A DNA stretch of 64,000 nucleotides from Nocardia sp. CNY236 (GCF_000482385.1 NZ_AXVD01000026.1:28542-92541), one strand, 5' to 3'. Counted from the first letter of the stretch, positions 1 to 10,600 are shown. Numbers and translations: made by a program. The notes: a model not told the origin generated them from the sequence alone.

Positions 1-3000
1 CACGGTCCTGCGCGTGGTACATGAACACCGTGCCCTCCGGCATACGGTGGCTGACGATGGCACGGGCGACCACGACGCCGTTGCGGTTGACCGCCTCGAT
101 CCAGTCGTTGTCGGCCACCCCGATCTTGGCGGCGTCGCGGTCGGACATCCAGATCGTCTGCCCACCGCGCGAGAGCGTCAGCATGTGCAGGTTGTCCTGG
201 TAGGCGGAGTGGATCGACCACTTCGAGTGCGGTGTCAGGTAGCGCACCGTGATGCCGTCGGCGCCGAGGTCGCCGACCGAGGGTTCTCGGAACAGCGCGG
301 TCATATCCAGCGGTGGGCGGAAGATCGGCAATTGCTCGCCGAGCTCGATCATCCAATCGTGGTCGAGATAGAAGTGTTGGCGACCGGTCAGGGTGTGCCA
401 CGGCTTGAGCCGTTCGGTATTGATGGTGAACGGGGAATACCGGCGTCCGCCGGTTTCGCTGCCCGACCATTCCGGTGAGGTGATCACCGGCACCGGGCGT
501 GCCTGGGTGTCGGCGAAGGAGACCCGTTTGCCCTCGTGTTCGGCGGCCAGATCGGCCAACGGGGTCCCGGTGCGACGTTCCAGCGCGTGAAAGCCCTCCA
601 CCGCGAGTCGGCCATTGGTGGTGCCGGACAATGCGAGGATCGCTTCCGCGGTATGGGTGTCCTTGGCCAGCGACGGACGTCCCTGTGCCACACCGGAGAC
701 CACGGTGCCGTTCACTCCGGCGAGGTGCTCGACCTCCGCATCGGGGTGAGTGGTGACGCCCTTGGTGGTGAGGCCGAGAGTGTCGACCAACGGCCCGAGC
801 GCAGCCATCTTCTCCGCGACCTTCGAATAATCTCGTTCGACGACGACCAGTTTGGGCATGGTCTTGCCTGGAATCGGCTCACAGTCACCGGCCTTCCAGT
901 CCAGCACGCGCCCGCCCGGCTGCGCCGTTTCGTCCGGAGAATCGTGTTGCAGCGGTACGGCGACGATGTCCTCGCGAGTCCCCAGGTGTTTCTCGGCCAT
1001 CCAGGAGAAACCGCGTGCGATCCGATGAAAGGCCTCGAAATCGGTCTTGGCTTCCCAGGGCGGGGCGATGGCCGGGGAGAAGGCATGCACGAACGGGTGC
1101 ATGTCGGTAGAGGACAGATCGTGCTTCTCGTACCAGGTAGCGGCGGGTAGCACGATGTCGGAGAACAGTGTGGTGCTGGTCATCCGGAAGTCCAACGACA
1201 GCAGCAGATCCAGCTTGCCGGTGGCCCCGGTCTCGCGCCAGGTCAGCTCTCGAGGGCGCACCCCGACGGCCTCGGCGGCCTGCAGGTTGGAGTCGGCGCC
1301 GAGGAGATGGCGGTGGAAGTATTCGTTCCCTTTCCCGGAAGAGCCGAGCAGGTTCGCCCGCCACACGGTCAAGCAGCGCGGAAAGTTTTCCGGCGCGTCC
1401 GGGTCTTCGCAGGCGAACCGCAGATCCCCGGATTTCAGCGCGGACACCACGTGTTCGGCCGCGCTCGTGCCGGCAGCGGCGGCCTCGTCGGCCAAGTCCA
1501 GCGGGTTGCGGTCGAAGGTGGGGTAGCTCGGCATCCATCCCAGTCGGGTGGCCAGCGTGATGGCGTCCGCTGCGGTGCGACCGGCGAATCTCCCCGTGCC
1601 GAGAGGGGAGGCGAACACGTCGGCGGTGAACGGGTCGTAGCGCCACTGGTCGTTGGCCAGATACCAGAAGACCGTGCCCTGCATCTGGCGTGGCGGACGC
1701 TGCCAATCCAGCCCGAATGCCAGCGTGGACCATCCGGTCACGGGGCGGCATTTCTCTTGTCCGACATAGTGCGCCCAGCCGCCGCCATTGACCCCTTGAC
1801 AGCCGGTCAGCAATGTCAGGGTGAAGAACGCGCGATAGATCTGGTCGGAGTGGAACCAGTGGTTCGTCCCGGCGCCCATCAAAATCATGGACCGGCCGCC
1901 GGAGCGATCGGCATTGTCGGCGAACTCGCGGGCTATCCGCTCGGCCTGTGCGGCGGGTACGCCGGTGATGGCTTCCTGCCAGGCTGGGGTGTAGGGCTCG
2001 TGCGGATCGTCGTAGCCGCCCGGCCAGGTCCCCGGTAGGCCTTCGCGACCGATGCCGTATTGCGCGAGCAGCAGGTCGAAGACCGTGGTGACGCGCGTGC
2101 CGGCCACGGTCGTCGTCGGCACGCCGCGGGTGAGTACGCCCGGGGTGTCGCTGTCGTAGCGGGGTATCTGCACGGGCACGGCGTCGTCGGCGTGACCGTG
2201 CAGAGTCAGGAGGGGATCGACGTCCCCGAGGTCGAGGTTCCAGCGTCCGACGCCCGCGTCACCGAACCGGTGGCCGAGGGATCCGTTCGGCACCACCGGC
2301 TGCGCTCGAGCGTCCAGCAGAACGGTCTGGAACTCGGCGCCCTCCTCGGTGCGGCCGAGATCGGCGGCCGTGAGGAACTTCCCCGGCAGATATGTGCCGT
2401 CGCGCTCGTCCAGTGTGATCAAGAACGGCAGATCGGTGAAACGCTTGACGTAGTCGAGGAACCGGGGGACTTCCCGATCGACGAAGAATTCCTTCAGCAC
2501 CACATGCCCCATGGCCATGGCCAGTGCCGCGTCGGTGCCAGGCCGGGCGGGCACCCATTCATCGGCGAACTTGGTGTTGTCGGCGTAGTCCGGCGAGACC
2601 ACCACGACCTTCTGCCCTCGGTAGCGGGCCTCGGTCATGTAGTGCGCATCCGGCGTTCGCGTGACCGGAACGTTCGAGCCCCACATGATCAGGTAGCCCG
2701 CGTCGAACCAATCCGCCGACTCCGGTACGTCGGTCTGATCGCCGAAGACTTGCGGCGAGGCCACCGGGAGGTCGGCGTACCAGTCGTAGAACGACAGCAT
2801 CGAGCCGCCGAGGAGCGAGATGAACCGAGCGCCCACGGCGTGGCTGACCATCGACATCGCAGGGATCGGGGAGAACCCCGCCACCCGGTCCGGCCCGTAT
2901 TTTTTGATCGTGTGGACGTGCGCCGCAGCCGCGATCTCGGCCGCCTCCCACCATTCCGCGCGAACGAATCCGCCCTTGCCGCGGGCGGACTTGTAGCGGC

Positions 3001-3490
3001 GCGCCTGCTGTTCGTCTTCGACGATCGATGCCCATGCCAGCACGGGGTCCTTCGATCGCGCTTTGGCTTCGCGATACAGTTTCAGCAGCGTGCCGCGCAC
3101 ATACGGGTAGCGCACCCGGGCGGGCGAGTAGGTGTACCAGGAGAAGGCGGCGCCTCGGGGGCAGCCTCGGGGCTCGTACTCCGGCTTGTCGGCGCCGACC
3201 GAGGGATAGTCGGTCTGTTGAGATTCCCAAGTGATGACGCCGTCTTTGACGTAGATCTTCCACGAACACGACCCGGTACAGTTCACCCCGTGGGTGGAGC
3301 GCACCACGGTGTCGTGTGACCAGCGATCCCGGTAGAACTCGTCGGCGCTGCGACCGCCGACTTTGTGGACCGACCGGTGATCGGTGGACACTTCGCCGCG
3401 ATGGAAGTACTTGCCCAGCCGCAGCAAACCGTCTCCGGCGTCGGCGGTCGGAGCGGAGGGTGCATGAGCCTGGGTACGCAAATTAGCCAC
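1..3490 (-). CDS. narG: Respiratory nitrate reductase alpha subunit NarG (3' end outside the window)
   Basis: Catalytic molybdenum subunit of membrane-bound nitrate reductase, reducing nitrate to nitrite on the cytoplasmic face with electrons passed from NarH and NarI. The frame reads GTG at 3490 (AAGGGG five bases upstream) and stays open to the window edge, about 1163 codons; roughly the last 75 residues are missing. Near the N-terminus HGVNCTGSCSWKIY supplies the His/Cys ligands of the FS0 iron-sulfur cluster, followed by EPRGCPRGAAFSWY. Farther on are YGPDRVAGFSPIPAMSM, DWYADLP with the Asp expected to bind molybdenum, GGGWAHYVGQEK and ATWYEKHDLSSTDMHP, all very close to E. coli NarG. narHJI are expected just outside the window. 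The neighbouring mobA-moeA fusion makes its cofactor. The identification is secure; only the 3' end is unseen. Confidence 0.97.
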   Translation of the reverse strand, partial: MANLRTQAHAPSAPTADAGDGLLRLGKYFHRGEVSTDHRSVHKVGGRSADEFYRDRWSHDTVVRSTHGVNCTGSCSWKIYVKDGVITWESQQTDYPSVGADKPEYEPRGCPRGAAFSWYTYSPARVRYPYVRGTLLKLYREAKARSKDPVLAWASIVEDEQQARRYKSARGKGGFVRAEWWEAAEIAAAAHVHTIKKYGPDRVAGFSPIPAMSMVSHAVGARFISLLGGSMLSFYDWYADLPVASPQVFGDQTDVPESADWFDAGYLIMWGSNVPVTRTPDAHYMTEARYRGQKVVVVSPDYADNTKFADEWVPARPGTDAALAMAMGHVVLKEFFVDREVPRFLDYVKRFTDLPFLITLDERDGTYLPGKFLTAADLGRTEEGAEFQTVLLDARAQPVVPNGSLGHRFGDAGVGRWNLDLGDVDPLLTLHGHADDAVPVQIPRYDSDTPGVLTRGVPTTTVAGTRVTTVFDLLLAQYGIGREGLPGTWPGGYDDPHEPYTPAWQEAITGVPAAQAERIAREFADNADRSGGRSMILMGAGTNHWFHSDQIYRAFFTLTLLTGCQGVNGGGWAHYVGQEKCRPVTGWSTLAFGLDWQRPPRQMQGTVFWYLANDQWRYDPFTADVFASPLGTGRFAGRTAADAITLATRLGWMPSYPTFDRNPLDLADEAAAAGTSAAEHVVSALKSGDLRFACEDPDAPENFPRCLTVWRANLLGSSGKGNEYFHRHLLGADSNLQAAEAVGVRPRELTWRETGATGKLDLLLSLDFRMTSTTLFSDIVLPAATWYEKHDLSSTDMHPFVHAFSPAIAPPWEAKTDFEAFHRIARGFSWMAEKHLGTREDIVAVPLQHDSPDETAQPGGRVLDWKAGDCEPIPGKTMPKLVVVERDYSKVAEKMAALGPLVDTLGLTTKGVTTHPDAEVEHLAGVNGTVVSGVAQGRPSLAKDTHTAEAILALSGTTNGRLAVEGFHALERRTGTPLADLAAEHEGKRVSFADTQARPVPVITSPEWSGSETGGRRYSPFTINTERLKPWHTLTGRQHFYLDHDWMIELGEQLPIFRPPLDMTALFREPSVGDLGADGITVRYLTPHSKWSIHSAYQDNLHMLTLSRGGQTIWMSDRDAAKIGVADNDWIEAVNRNGVVVARAIVSHRMPEGTVFMYHAQDR

Positions 3491-3531
3491 GGCGTCCCCT
3501 TCGAGGTGTATTCCATTGGTCGTGTGCTTCG

Positions 3532-3603
3532 ACTGTAAAGAGGCGCGCGTAATTGGCCAATCGACTGGCTCACAGCCCAAGCACACCCATGGCGAGCTGT
3601 GAG
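3532..3603 (-). promoter_or_regulatory. Probable narG promoter with upstream dyad
   Basis: On the minus strand a -35-like TTGGCC (3555-3560) and a -10-like TACAGT (3532-3537) are separated by 17 bases, giving a short leader before the GTG at 3490. Just upstream is a perfect 8-bp inverted repeat, CTCACAGC at 3569-3576 and GCTGTGAG at 3596-3603, with a 19-base spacer. Its centre is about 61 bases upstream of the predicted start of transcription, a usual activator position. The activator is unknown. The arms face the opposite way to a Crp/FNR site. Confidence 0.45.
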
Positions 3604-3873
3604 ATCAGTGCAACGTGGGGTTCACCTCGGCGTGCCGCGGTCGATCCAGGTGTTGTGAGAGGACCAGGGCGAATGGGCGATTACCTGGTCGCAAGCGGGT
3701 CGAAGGGGGAGATCTGCTTCCGCGTCGGTGATGCTTTGGAAACGACCGGTTCTCTCGCACTTTACATTTGTTAACACGAATTGTACGCGTTCGGGCCGGT
3801 TGCTCGTATGCTTCGCATGCGCCGGTCTCGGTGTCGAATCGGACGGTGCACGCTAGTCAGTCGGTCTCGCTAC
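3604..3873. other. Intergenic stretch between narG promoter and mobA-moeA, nothing recognised
   Basis: About 270 bases with no convincing gene on either strand. Short open frames here have atypical codon use and no family resemblance. A small palindrome (TGTTAACA) lies near 3770. Confidence 0.5.
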
Positions 3874-5616
3874 TCAGCCGCGCAGTGGCAGGAACTCGAC
3901 GATCATGTCATCGGTGGCATCCGGCGGGACGACGACCACGCCGTCCCGGTCGACCACGCCACCGAGATGTGCCGTGCGCACGGCCTGGTCACCGACCCAT
4001 CCACCCTCGACAACGGCGCGGGCGGGCAGGAGGCGAGGTACCTCACCCGCGAGCTCGGCCGCGTTGCGCAGCGGCCCGCGCAACGCTCGCGCCGGCGACG
4101 CACCGGTGCGTCCCTCGACGATCGCCGGCGCGAGCGCCATGAGCACCGCGACAGCGGCAAACGGATTGCCGGGAAGACCGAGCACCGTGGTGTCGGAGGG
4201 GAGTTCGGCGACCACGGTGGAGCCGCCGGGACGCAGGCGCAGGCGCGGTACCACGAACCCGGCATCAGCGCGCAGCAGAGCGGCCCGCAGTTGGTCGGCT
4301 GCTCCGGCGCCAGTGGCGCCGACCACCACGAGGAGGTCACAGTCCGCGGCGACACCCAGGACTTCGTCGAAACCGTGCGGGGTGTCGCGCAGGTGTACTC
4401 GATCGGTGGTGCGGATACCACACCGCGACAACAGTTCCGGCAGGATCGGCCCGATCGAATCGCGGGTCTGGCCGGCTTGCAGCGGCCCCTCGCTGCGAAT
4501 CTCGTCGCCGGTCATGACGATCCGGGCACGCACCGGGCCGCGTACGCGCGCCGTTGTGACCTCGACGCTCGCTGCGGCCGAGATCAGCGCTGTGGTCACC
4601 GTGGCCCCCTCCGCGGCGATGAGATCGCCGACTTCCCGGTCTTCGCCGCGGCGGCGGATATCTTCGCGCAGTGGAGTGTTCGGCAGGCGGGCGAGCGTGT
4701 CTTCGGTGACCTGGGCGAATTCGTCTCGTAGCACGACGCTGGTGCCGTCCGGAACGTGCGCGCCGGTAGCGATCCGGACCGCTTCGCCGGCCAGCAGTCC
4801 GACAGGACGTCGCCCGCCGGCGAAGCCGATATCGCGGCGCAGCCGCCACGGACCGTCGCCGGCCACCGCGTAGCCGTCCATCGCGGATACGTCGAAGCGG
4901 GGCAGCGGATCGGCGGCGGTCAGTGGGTCGGCGAGAGCCGCTCCGGCCACCGACCGCAAGTCGGCGTGGTAGGGGACCAGTCGGGAGAGTTTGTCCCGCA
5001 GCGTGTCGCGCGCATCGTCCAGTTCGAGCGGCGGGTATCCGTGCACCGCGTCGACCGCGGCCTCGGCCTGCCGTACCTGCTGTTCGGTGTCGCAATCACC
5101 GACTCCGGGCAGCCGAACGATCGCGGCGTCGGTGGGCACCAGCGCTTTCATCGGCTGGTTGATCACGGTGCCGAGCCCGTCCAGCGCGGCTGCCAGTGCG
5201 GCGCGGCGCCACACACCGATCAGATACTGCGGGCGACCGGACTCGTCGGCCGCGAATGCTGCATCCGCGCCCGACTCGTTTCCGTGGCGAATGAGCTCCG
5301 TGATCGCCCACGTCGACAGGAAGGGCAGGTCGGCGGCGAGCACCACGACCACTGGCGCGGCAGAACCCAGGGCGCGCAATCCCGCGTCGATCGCCGCCAC
5401 CGGGCCCGATCCGGGTGGTACCTCCCTGACCTGGACGATCTCCGGCGCCAGCTCGGGTCGATGGGGGCCGACCACCGCGATCTGTGCGCAGGACTCGACC
5501 GCCGAGAGTGCAACGTCGAGCAAGGCGCGGCCACCGACCACGAGACCGGGCTTGTCCACGCCACCCATTCGGCTGGCGCGACCGCCCGCGAGCACGATCG
5601 CGACCGTGGCCGTCAC
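3874..5616 (-). CDS. MobA-MoeA fusion for molybdenum cofactor synthesis
   Basis: A 580-residue protein joining two steps of molybdenum cofactor maturation. Residues 1 to about 190 form a MobA-like nucleotidyltransferase, with the glycine-rich LAGGRASRMGGVDKP that binds GTP and the VVVVLAADLPFL strand with the metal-binding Asp. From about residue 195 it continues as MoeA (molybdopterin molybdotransferase), with FDVSAMDGYAV, the MTGDEI loop and the GLPGNPFA motif. MoeA inserts molybdate into adenylylated molybdopterin; MobA would attach GMP to give the bis-MGD form used by NarG. GTG is the start. Location beside narG fits a role in supplying this enzyme, although the 380-base gap suggests separate transcription. 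Fusions of these two enzymes are less usual than separate genes. Confidence 0.92.
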   Translation of the reverse strand: MTATVAIVLAGGRASRMGGVDKPGLVVGGRALLDVALSAVESCAQIAVVGPHRPELAPEIVQVREVPPGSGPVAAIDAGLRALGSAAPVVVVLAADLPFLSTWAITELIRHGNESGADAAFAADESGRPQYLIGVWRRAALAAALDGLGTVINQPMKALVPTDAAIVRLPGVGDCDTEQQVRQAEAAVDAVHGYPPLELDDARDTLRDKLSRLVPYHADLRSVAGAALADPLTAADPLPRFDVSAMDGYAVAGDGPWRLRRDIGFAGGRRPVGLLAGEAVRIATGAHVPDGTSVVLRDEFAQVTEDTLARLPNTPLREDIRRRGEDREVGDLIAAEGATVTTALISAAASVEVTTARVRGPVRARIVMTGDEIRSEGPLQAGQTRDSIGPILPELLSRCGIRTTDRVHLRDTPHGFDEVLGVAADCDLLVVVGATGAGAADQLRAALLRADAGFVVPRLRLRPGGSTVVAELPSDTTVLGLPGNPFAAVAVLMALAPAIVEGRTGASPARALRGPLRNAAELAGEVPRLLPARAVVEGGWVGDQAVRTAHLGGVVDRDGVVVVPPDATDDMIVEFLPLRG

Positions 5617-5689
5617 ACGCCACGCCCTGGAGCTGAGTACACCATGGCGGACATGCTAATTCGTCGCCACCGACGACACCGGGCGCCAC

Positions 5690-6442
5690 TCACGCGTTCG
5701 ACCAGAACCGGGCCGGCGCCAACAATCGGAATTCATTGCTGTCCGGGTCGGCCAGTACGAGGTCGCTGTCGGGCTCGGCCGCGGGGTCGGGGCCGAGCGT
5801 CGTGGCGCCGGCGGCGTGCAGTCGGGCCACCTCGATGGCGCGGTCTTCGGTCGGAAACGAGGTCAGGTCCAAGCGGAGCCTGGTGTGGCCGAACCCGGAA
5901 TCCGCGGTGGCGACCAATTCCAGCCACGAGCCCAGCCCGGTCGGTGAGCGTAGTCCTGCCGATCCGGCGCTGTGATGTACCACCGGCCAGCCGGTTGCGG
6001 TCGACCAGAACTCCGCAAGGCGTACTGGATCGGAGGTGTCGATCACCACGGCGGCGAGGGCTCCGGTGTCCACGTATTCCTCCCGGGGCTCGATCACGCA
6101 GAACTCGTTGCCTTCCGGATCTGCCAGTACCGTCCAGGGCACGCAGCCTTGCCCGATGTTCACTCGTCGCGCGCCCAGGGACAGTGCCCGGTCGACCTGG
6201 GTGCGCTGATGGTCGAGCGAGCGGGTGGCCAGATCGAGGTGCACCCGATTCTTGCCGCTCTTGGCCCGCCTGGCGGGGAGAAAGGCGAGGGCGAGCTCGG
6301 GACCGTCGGCATCGGGGGCCGCGACATCCACGTGCTCGGAACGGTCGACCGTGACGCTCCAGCCGAGCAACTCGGCCCAGAAGCGTGCGATCGACTGCGG
6401 CTGGTCGGCATCGAACGCAACGCACGCCAGGCAGGTGGGCAT
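5690..6442 (-). CDS. Two-domain glyoxalase-like (VOC) protein
   Basis: A 250-residue protein of two tandem vicinal-oxygen-chelate modules: LACVAFDADQPQSIARFWAE begins the first and VVIDTSDPVRLAEFWSTATG the second. Each ends with a segment typical of the family (VLADPEGNEFCVI and VLADPDSNEFRLL). Such pairs form one active site or binding site, but the substrate is unknown. The start chosen is ATG at 6442; a longer frame to 6529 would overlap the upstream gene and adds low-complexity sequence. It begins four bases after the end of the alkyltransferase-like gene, so it is the third gene of a three-gene unit. Confidence 0.8.
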   Translation of the reverse strand: MPTCLACVAFDADQPQSIARFWAELLGWSVTVDRSEHVDVAAPDADGPELALAFLPARRAKSGKNRVHLDLATRSLDHQRTQVDRALSLGARRVNIGQGCVPWTVLADPEGNEFCVIEPREEYVDTGALAAVVIDTSDPVRLAEFWSTATGWPVVHHSAGSAGLRSPTGLGSWLELVATADSGFGHTRLRLDLTSFPTEDRAIEVARLHAAGATTLGPDPAAEPDSDLVLADPDSNEFRLLAPARFWSNA

Positions 6443-6446
6443 GGAC

Positions 6447-6800
6447 TCAACGGTACTGTTCGACCGGACTCGACGGTGGTTTTTCGGCGAGTGCCATATC
6501 TGGATCGGGCAACGGGAACCGGGCGACACGGAGGTCGACGCGTCCGTCGCGGATCGACACGCCCTCGTCGGCGAGCAGGCGCAGTTGGCGCTGCGCCAGA
6601 TGGGCGGCAGGCTTGCCGCTGGCGCTCAGCACACGATGCCACGGCAGATCCGCGGTATCGGTGCGCATGATCCACCCCACGGTGCGTGGTGTGGACAATC
6701 CCACTGCGGTGGCAATGTCGCCATAGGTGGCGACACGCCCACACGGTATGGCAGCGACCATCGCCCGCACCTGTTCGATCTGGGCGTCGGTGGTCGGCAC
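6447..6800 (-). CDS. Alkyltransferase-like (ATL) DNA-binding protein
   Basis: A 117-residue member of the O6-alkylguanine-DNA alkyltransferase fold without the catalytic cysteine. IPCGRVATYGDIATAVGLS carries the DNA-binding helix, and the position that reads PCHRV in true alkyltransferases is PWHRV here. ATL proteins bind O6-alkylguanine, flip it and recruit nucleotide excision repair rather than dealkylating it. The gene sits between the hydrolase and the glyoxalase-like gene with four-base gaps on both sides, so the three are almost certainly cotranscribed. It matches the position of Rv3204 in M. tuberculosis. Confidence 0.88.
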   Translation of the reverse strand: MPTTDAQIEQVRAMVAAIPCGRVATYGDIATAVGLSTPRTVGWIMRTDTADLPWHRVLSASGKPAAHLAQRQLRLLADEGVSIRDGRVDLRVARFPLPDPDMALAEKPPSSPVEQYR

Positions 6801-6804
6801 CCGA

Positions 6805-7581
6805 TCAGAATACCGAGCTCACCAAGGCGGCGGTCTGCGCCGGGCATTCTTGGGCGACCATGTGGTGGCAGTCCCATTCGAGCACGGTCAAGCCGGAGCC
6901 GAGGCGTTCGGTGAGCGCTGCGCGGAACTCCGACGACACGAATGGCGGATCGACTTTCATCGCCTGGACCACCACAGTGGGCAATTCAGGAGGAGGAAGC
7001 ACCGCCTGGCGCGCCAGCTGGCCCCAGTACGAGTTGACCGCGGGCAGGCTCATCCGCCAGCCGAGTCGTCCGTCCGCGGTGTGTATCAAATGTTCGGCGA
7101 TGTCGGCGTCGAGCAGGCGCGGTTCCACATTGCACCAGCCGGTTTCCAGCATTTCCTGGCGGGCGGAGGCCACGTCGTCGTAGTCGGCGGAGGCCAGCGT
7201 CGACAATGCGATCTCGTTGAGCCGCTCGGGTTCCAGTTCGATGGCCGGGTCGAGCAGGACGAGCCGGCGCACCAGTTCGGGATGAAGGCAGGCCAGGTGC
7301 ACCGCGCAGGCGCCGCCGAACGAGTGTCCGACCACGACGACCGGACCGTCGGCTTCCGCACGCAGCACCTCGACCAGATCGGCGACGACGGTCTCGAAGT
7401 TCCACGGTGGCAGCGAGGTCGAACGACCGTGTCCGCGTAGATCGGGTGCGAGTACTCGGAACTGGGGTAGATGACCGGTGGCCAGGTCTTCCCAGCGTTT
7501 TCCGTGGCCGGTCAAACCGTGTAGAGCGAGCACCATCGGTCCGGTTGCCGGCCCGAACCGATGGACGTATAGGTCGGACAT
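6805..7581 (-). CDS. Alpha/beta hydrolase (LipV-like)
   Basis: A 258-residue serine hydrolase. LALHGLTGHGKRW carries the oxyanion-hole region, VVVVGHSFGGACAVH the nucleophile elbow with the catalytic Ser, and EWDCHHMVAQE the C-terminal His. No signal peptide is visible, so it is cytoplasmic. ATG at 7581 (MSDLYVHRFG) is chosen because the longer frame upstream is unlike any hydrolase and overlaps the divergent adnA. First gene of the hydrolase-ATL-VOC unit and at the position of lipV (Rv3203) in M. tuberculosis. Substrate unknown; esterase or lipase activity is likely. Confidence 0.82.
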   Translation of the reverse strand: MSDLYVHRFGPATGPMVLALHGLTGHGKRWEDLATGHLPQFRVLAPDLRGHGRSTSLPPWNFETVVADLVEVLRAEADGPVVVVGHSFGGACAVHLACLHPELVRRLVLLDPAIELEPERLNEIALSTLASADYDDVASARQEMLETGWCNVEPRLLDADIAEHLIHTADGRLGWRMSLPAVNSYWGQLARQAVLPPPELPTVVVQAMKVDPPFVSSEFRAALTERLGSGLTVLEWDCHHMVAQECPAQTAALVSSVF

Positions 7582-7635
7582 TCGTCCATTCTGTTCGTAA
7601 TCGCACACGCCGGTCGCGTGGAGGGGGTTACAGGC

Positions 7636-10600
7636 GTGTCGGTCGCGTCTGTTGCAATAGCCCGCGTGGTGCGATCGGATGGCGCGGTGCGACTTGTTCG
7701 CCGGAACACGGCAGCGTCGCGGCCGCGCGCCTGGGGCGACGAGGTGCGCGCACTGCTGGACGATGATGCGCACGCGCCGAGGATGCAGCCGGGGTGGCGC
7801 CCATGGCAGGTGCTCGGCGGACCGGGTACCGGTAAGACAGCGCTCCTGGTGGATGTCGCCGCCGCACGAATCGCGGCCGGTGCCGATCCGGCGTCGGTGC
7901 TGGTGCTGGCGCATTCGAAACAGGCGGCCGGCGCGCTGCGCGACGCCATCGGCGCTCGGCTGGCGGGACCGGACGCCGACGCCGAGGGCGGCGTACCCGG
8001 CGCCATCCGGGAGCCGATGGTGCGGACGGTGCACTCCTATGCGTTTGCCATCCTGCGACGTCATGCGCTGGCGCACGGCAACCCGCCGCCACGTTTGCTG
8101 ACCGGCGCCGAGCAGGATGCGGCGGTGCGCGAGATGCTGCGTGGCGACCTGGTGGACATGGCTGCGGGGGCATATGGATTGTGGCCCGAGCGCTTACGGC
8201 CCGCACTCGCGCTCGGCGGGTTCGCACAGCAGTTGCGTGACCTCATGTCGCGGGCCACCGAGCGGGGCATCGGGCCGGAGGATCTGGTCCGGCTCGGCCA
8301 CGAGCACGACAAGCCGGAGTGGGTGGCTGTCGGCCGGTTCGCCATTCGCTACGAACAGACGATGGTGCTGCGCTGGTCGGTTGGAGTCGAGACGCCGGAG
8401 GCGACGGCGCCCGCACTCGGCGCTGCCGAGTTGATCGGTGCATCGTTGGATGCACTGGCTGCCGATCCGAACCTCTTGGCCGCCGAACGCAGCAGGATCG
8501 GCTACCTGTTGGTCGATGACGCTCAGCACCTCGATCCGCAGGCGGCGACACTGGTCGAGGTGATCGGACGAGGCGCGGGGAGCACCGTGATCGCGGGCGA
8601 TCCCGACCAAGCCGTGTTCGCGTTCCGCGGCGCGGACGCGCGGTTCGTCGCCGACCTCGACGTGCGGGCCGAACAGCGGATCGTTCTGCGCGACAACCAT
8701 CGGATCAGCGGGCAGGTGCACGCCGCGGCCGCACGGGTCGCCGCGCGATTGCCCGGCCGTGCGCCACAGCGTCTGTCGATACCCGATCACCCGGATTCCG
8801 CAGCGGGCGCCGAGATGCGCGTGCGCGTGCTCGCCACCCCGGCGAAGGAAGCCGCGCTCATTGCCGATCACTTGCGACGTGCGCATTTCAGTGCGGGCGT
8901 GCCATGGTCGCACATGGCCGTGATCGTGCGTTCGGTGCCACTGACGTCACCGACGTTGCGCCGGGCGCTACACGCCGCGGGCGTGCCGGTGCACCAGCCC
9001 GTTGCCGATATCCCGCTGGCGCGGCGACGCGGCGCGAGCTGGTTGCTGCTATCGCTGCGCGCGGTGTTGGCGCGCGCCGCGACGCGTCGCGGCGGCCAAC
9101 CGGAGTTCGAGCCGCAGCACGCGCTCGACCTGCTCGCCGGTCCGCTCGGCGGCGCGGACCAGATCGCGGTGCGCCGGCTGCGCCGTGGCCTGAAGCGAGC
9201 TGTACTGGAATCGGCGCGCTCGGAAGCGGGATCGGACGATCCATCGCAGCGGGGCTCGACGATCGACGACCGGTCGTCCGCGCGCGTGCTGAGCGACCTG
9301 GTGATCGGATCCGGTAATCCCGCGATCTTGGACCGCCTCACCGAGGTCGAGGCGGCACCCTTGCGTCGAGTACTCGACACGGTGGAGCGGGCACGAGCGG
9401 CGCACGAACACAATGCCGGTCTGGAAGATGTGCTGTGGGTGTTGTGGACCACCTCCCGCTTGGAGCGCCGCTGGGTCGCGCACTCCGAGCGTGGTGGTCC
9501 GGTCGGTGTGCAAGCCGATCGTGATCTGAATGCTGTCGTCGGACTGTTCGACGCCGCGGCCGCCTATGTCGATCGACTGCCGCGCGCCAGTATCGAAGGT
9601 TTCGTCGACTACCTCGTGCAGCAGGAGATTCCGCACGACGCCGTGCCGCCCGCCGCGCCGACCGAAGCCGTCGCGTTGCTCAGCGCGCACTCCGCCGCCG
9701 GGCGGGAGTGGGATGTGGTCGCGGTTGCCGCTGTTCAGGAAGGGATCTGGCCCAACCCGCGGCCGCGGGGCACACTGTTGCACACCGAGGATCTGGTCGA
9801 CCTGGCCTCCGGTGTCTCCGGAGCCGGGGAAGAGGTGAGTCGCGTCGCACCGATTCTTGCCGAGGAACGCAGGCTGCTGTTCGTGGCCTGCAGTCGGGCT
9901 CGGCGCTCGCTGCTGGTCACCGCGGTGGAGTCCGCCGCCGGCGAACGTGACCTGGTGCCGTCTCGCTTTCTCACCGAATTGCTCGGGCACGAGGCCGCCA
10001 GCGAAGGCGATGCGTTGCCGGTGGTCGATCCCGGCCGCGCCTTGGTGATGCACTCGCTGGTGGCCGAATTACGCGGCGTCGTATGCGATCCCGCGGCCGA
10101 CCCACAGCGCCAGCGGCGGGCCGCCCATCAACTGGCACGTCTGGCACACGCGGGGGTGGGCGGTACACATCCCGACGAGTGGTACGGCGCCGCCGAAACG
10201 AGCTCGGACCAACCGTTGTGGGCTGGTGACGACAGCGCGGTGACCGTATCGCCCTCCACCATCGATCAACTACGGACGTGTCCGCTGCGGTGGGCGTTGG
10301 AACGTCACGGCGGCGCAGACGGGGACAACCCGCACGCCATCAAGGGCAATCTGGTGCATACCTTGGTGCAGGCACTGGCAGGCAACGTGCCCGAGGCACG
10401 GGTCCGCGCCGCGCTGCACCGCGCATGGCGGGCAGTGGAACCCGGTACCGGCTGGCATTCCCGACAAGAGCTGCGCCGTACCGAGGCAATGCTGGAGACC
10501 TTCTCGACCTGGGTGCGTAACACTCGTGACGAACTCACCCGCGCTGGCGTCGAGGTACCGTTCGACCGTGTGCTGCCCGCCCGGGTCGACACCGAGCCGG

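Noticed and set aside
2060..3319. Long forward open frame of 419 codons opposite narG
   Set aside because: It is antisense to the well-conserved narG coding sequence and shows no domain; an effect of high GC content.
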